This document shows positions 62,561 through 64,000 of a stretch of 64,000 nt of DNA, in pieces. The position numbers and the translations under genes were made by a program. The stretch is taken from contig CP034996.1 in the NCBI GenBank assembly GCA_004026145.2, positions 13,265,641 to 13,329,640 of the forward strand. The letters are read 5' to 3'. The stretch is from Takifugu bimaculatus. Taxonomy: Eukaryota > Chordata > Actinopteri > Tetraodontiformes > Tetraodontidae. The notes beneath the pieces were generated by a model. That model was not told the origin of the DNA and made no database searches. It saw nothing but the letters and a program-made list of their open reading frames with translations. Numbering within the stretch: the first letter of the stretch is position 1; each line of letters begins with the position of its first letter.

Positions 62561-64000
62561 TGGTTGGGGGAATAAGCATCTTGTTTCTTTTCCCCAATCT
62601 AAATTCTCACATTTTCTAACAAAAACCACATGAGTTGGTGAAACAATACCCTCTTATCTGCAGGAACTGGGTGAAATTTCCGTTCCGTCTGTCTTTTATT
62701 AGGCCATATTCAACCTGTCGCAATTGAGAACGCAGCCTGCAGAGCTGCTTTGTGCTGCGAGGAGATAGCGCTCCCGCTTGCTCCTGGTTTAGGACTCGTC
62801 CCCTTTTACCTTTACAAATCAAGCCGGCTTCACAAACACCAACAAACCATTGTCTCATCACTCACTGTGGCTCTGGTGGATGTGTCCTGCTGCCGACTGT
62901 TGATTGGACAGAGCGGGAAAGACCCGAGGACTGAACATTCCACACGTATTCACAAGAGCCTGGCGGAGATGGTGTGAACATTAAGCAAAGGAGCGGAAAT
63001 CAGAAAGCATAAAGAGGCTGAAACCTTTTAGTCATCAGTCGGCATCAAAGATTTGCCCCGCCTCCTCTCACCCTCTTGTCAAATTGTCATCGAACCTTCC
63101 GGAGAAATCAAAAGAAATCTTCCAGACAATCGCTGCGATATCAGCTTCCCCTAAACGTCTCTCTCCCAATAACACAGACATGAAGCCACATTTCTTGTTG
63201 AAAAGAAAAAAAAAAAGTCTGCTGCTATCCTGGGGCTCTGCAAAGAGATATAGCAGAGAACAAACAGAGCTACAGTCAGCCTCCAGTCAGCTCCTCTCTA
63301 ACACACCTGATTCTGTGTTTAACTACAGAGAGACAGCCAGAAAAATGAGAAGAATATGGCCCAGCAGATTCCATTACTGAGTTGTTAGGAAGAAATCTAA
63401 ATAAGGTTCTTAAATAGAAGAGCTAGACAAGCTAACTCTGACCACATTCTCATATGTGGTTCACAGTCTTGATTTCCTCTAACAACTGCGCCAAATAATG
63501 ACAAAGGCAGAGTTTGAAATGAAAGCTCCGAAAAGGAAATGTATGTTTCTCTAATCTCTTTCAGATAACGCCTGAAAAACCCCGCTCAATGTTGCGTTTG
63601 GCTGCTTTTGTGTTTTGACTGAAGGATCAGTCTGGAACTTCTGACAGAAGAAATGTGCTGCCTTTTGAAGTGAAGAGGGTTTCGAACAAAACGACATCAA
63701 CAAGCTAAAACTTTGTCACGGAGACGGATTGGAGTATGAAAGGGTTCTGCAATTTGCGGAAATTCTGGGACAGAGAATTTATTCACAAGCGCCACTTATT
63801 TTAGAACTTTTTGTAAATACTAGAGGGAGATGGACCCAGTGGAACTGCAACACACAGGATATTGTGTCTGGAGCAGGAATGCTATTAATAGGTGTGAAAC
63901 ACATGTGTGAAGCCCAAAGTGCAGACAATCGAAGCAGCCCTATTCCGAGCAATGTTTGGGTATTTTAGTGACCAGACGCATCTGAAAGGAAAATAACCGG

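Larger units (their letters stand above)
52975..64000 (-). other. msi2: msi2 upstream intron, distal part (runs off the window)
   Basis: Assigned as intron by position only: the next upstream Musashi exon must lie beyond the last exon found, and I saw none up to 64000. Content includes an E-box CACGTG (52979-52984), a GC-rich duplicated GGGTGCAGCGG (54854-54894), a degenerate short tandem repeat (56294-56333), (AC)n (58075-58091) and G11 (62550-62560). If the missing exon has been overlooked, part of this block belongs to a further upstream intron. Confidence 0.55.

Noticed and set aside
38216..64000. Search for the upstream Musashi exon (KKIFVGGL...QYFEQFGK type)
   Set aside because: I scanned for reverse-complement forms of FVGG and the FGK donor junction; the candidates (for example near 55371) translate to unrelated residues.
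1..64000. CRISPR arrays, tRNA/rRNA genes, complete transposons, viral genes
   Set aside because: No spaced identical repeats, no cloverleaf-like segments noticed, and no transposase, reverse transcriptase or capsid-like peptides in any frame read.

Overview
This is vertebrate genomic DNA, most probably from a ray-finned fish. It has no bacterial-style gene packing and no long open reading frames. It carries short exons with GT/AG borders separated by very large introns, and many (CA)n and homopolymer microsatellites. The only gene I can support is a Musashi-2 type RNA-binding protein gene (msi2; msi2a versus msi2b cannot be decided here). It is on the minus strand and is represented by three consecutive internal coding exons.

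Reading on the minus strand, the exons are 38215-38167 (49 bp, RRM2 middle, VDDAMLMFDKTTNRHR), 10553-10471 (83 bp, RNP1 and the rest of RRM2, GFGFITF to HEINNKM) and 2662-2548 (115 bp, end of RRM2 and start of the C-terminal region, VECKKAQPKEVMFPP to GMGML). Reading frame and intron phase agree across all three junctions. The remaining roughly 99.6% of the window is intron: more than 25.7 kb upstream, 27.6 kb, 7.8 kb, and at least 2.5 kb downstream. I looked for the preceding exon (start of RRM2, KKIFVGGL type) and the following exon (YPNF/QFPG type) and found neither, so both probably lie outside the window.

Layout: 1-2547 is downstream intron. 2663-10470 is an intron with dinucleotide arrays at both ends, which read (UG)n in the msi2 transcript and sit next to splice sites. 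10554-38166 is a large intron with two long hairpins (10826-10877 and 19711-19765), a purine-rich block (26528-26878) and a CpG-rich block (27270-27830) that could be an internal or antisense promoter. 38216-64000 is upstream intron with G/C homopolymers, a homeodomain/AP-1-like cluster near 45.5 kb and a perfect 16-bp hairpin at 52934-52974.

Musashi proteins are cytoplasmic translational regulators that bind UAG-containing RNA through two RRMs. The intron content suggests two things: control of splicing by UG-binding proteins at the RRM2/C-terminal exons, and transcriptional control elements inside the introns. I saw no complete transposon, tRNA, rRNA, CRISPR array or second protein-coding gene. 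I did not find a clearly new system. The best leads are the splice-site UG arrays, the three hairpins and the CpG-rich block.
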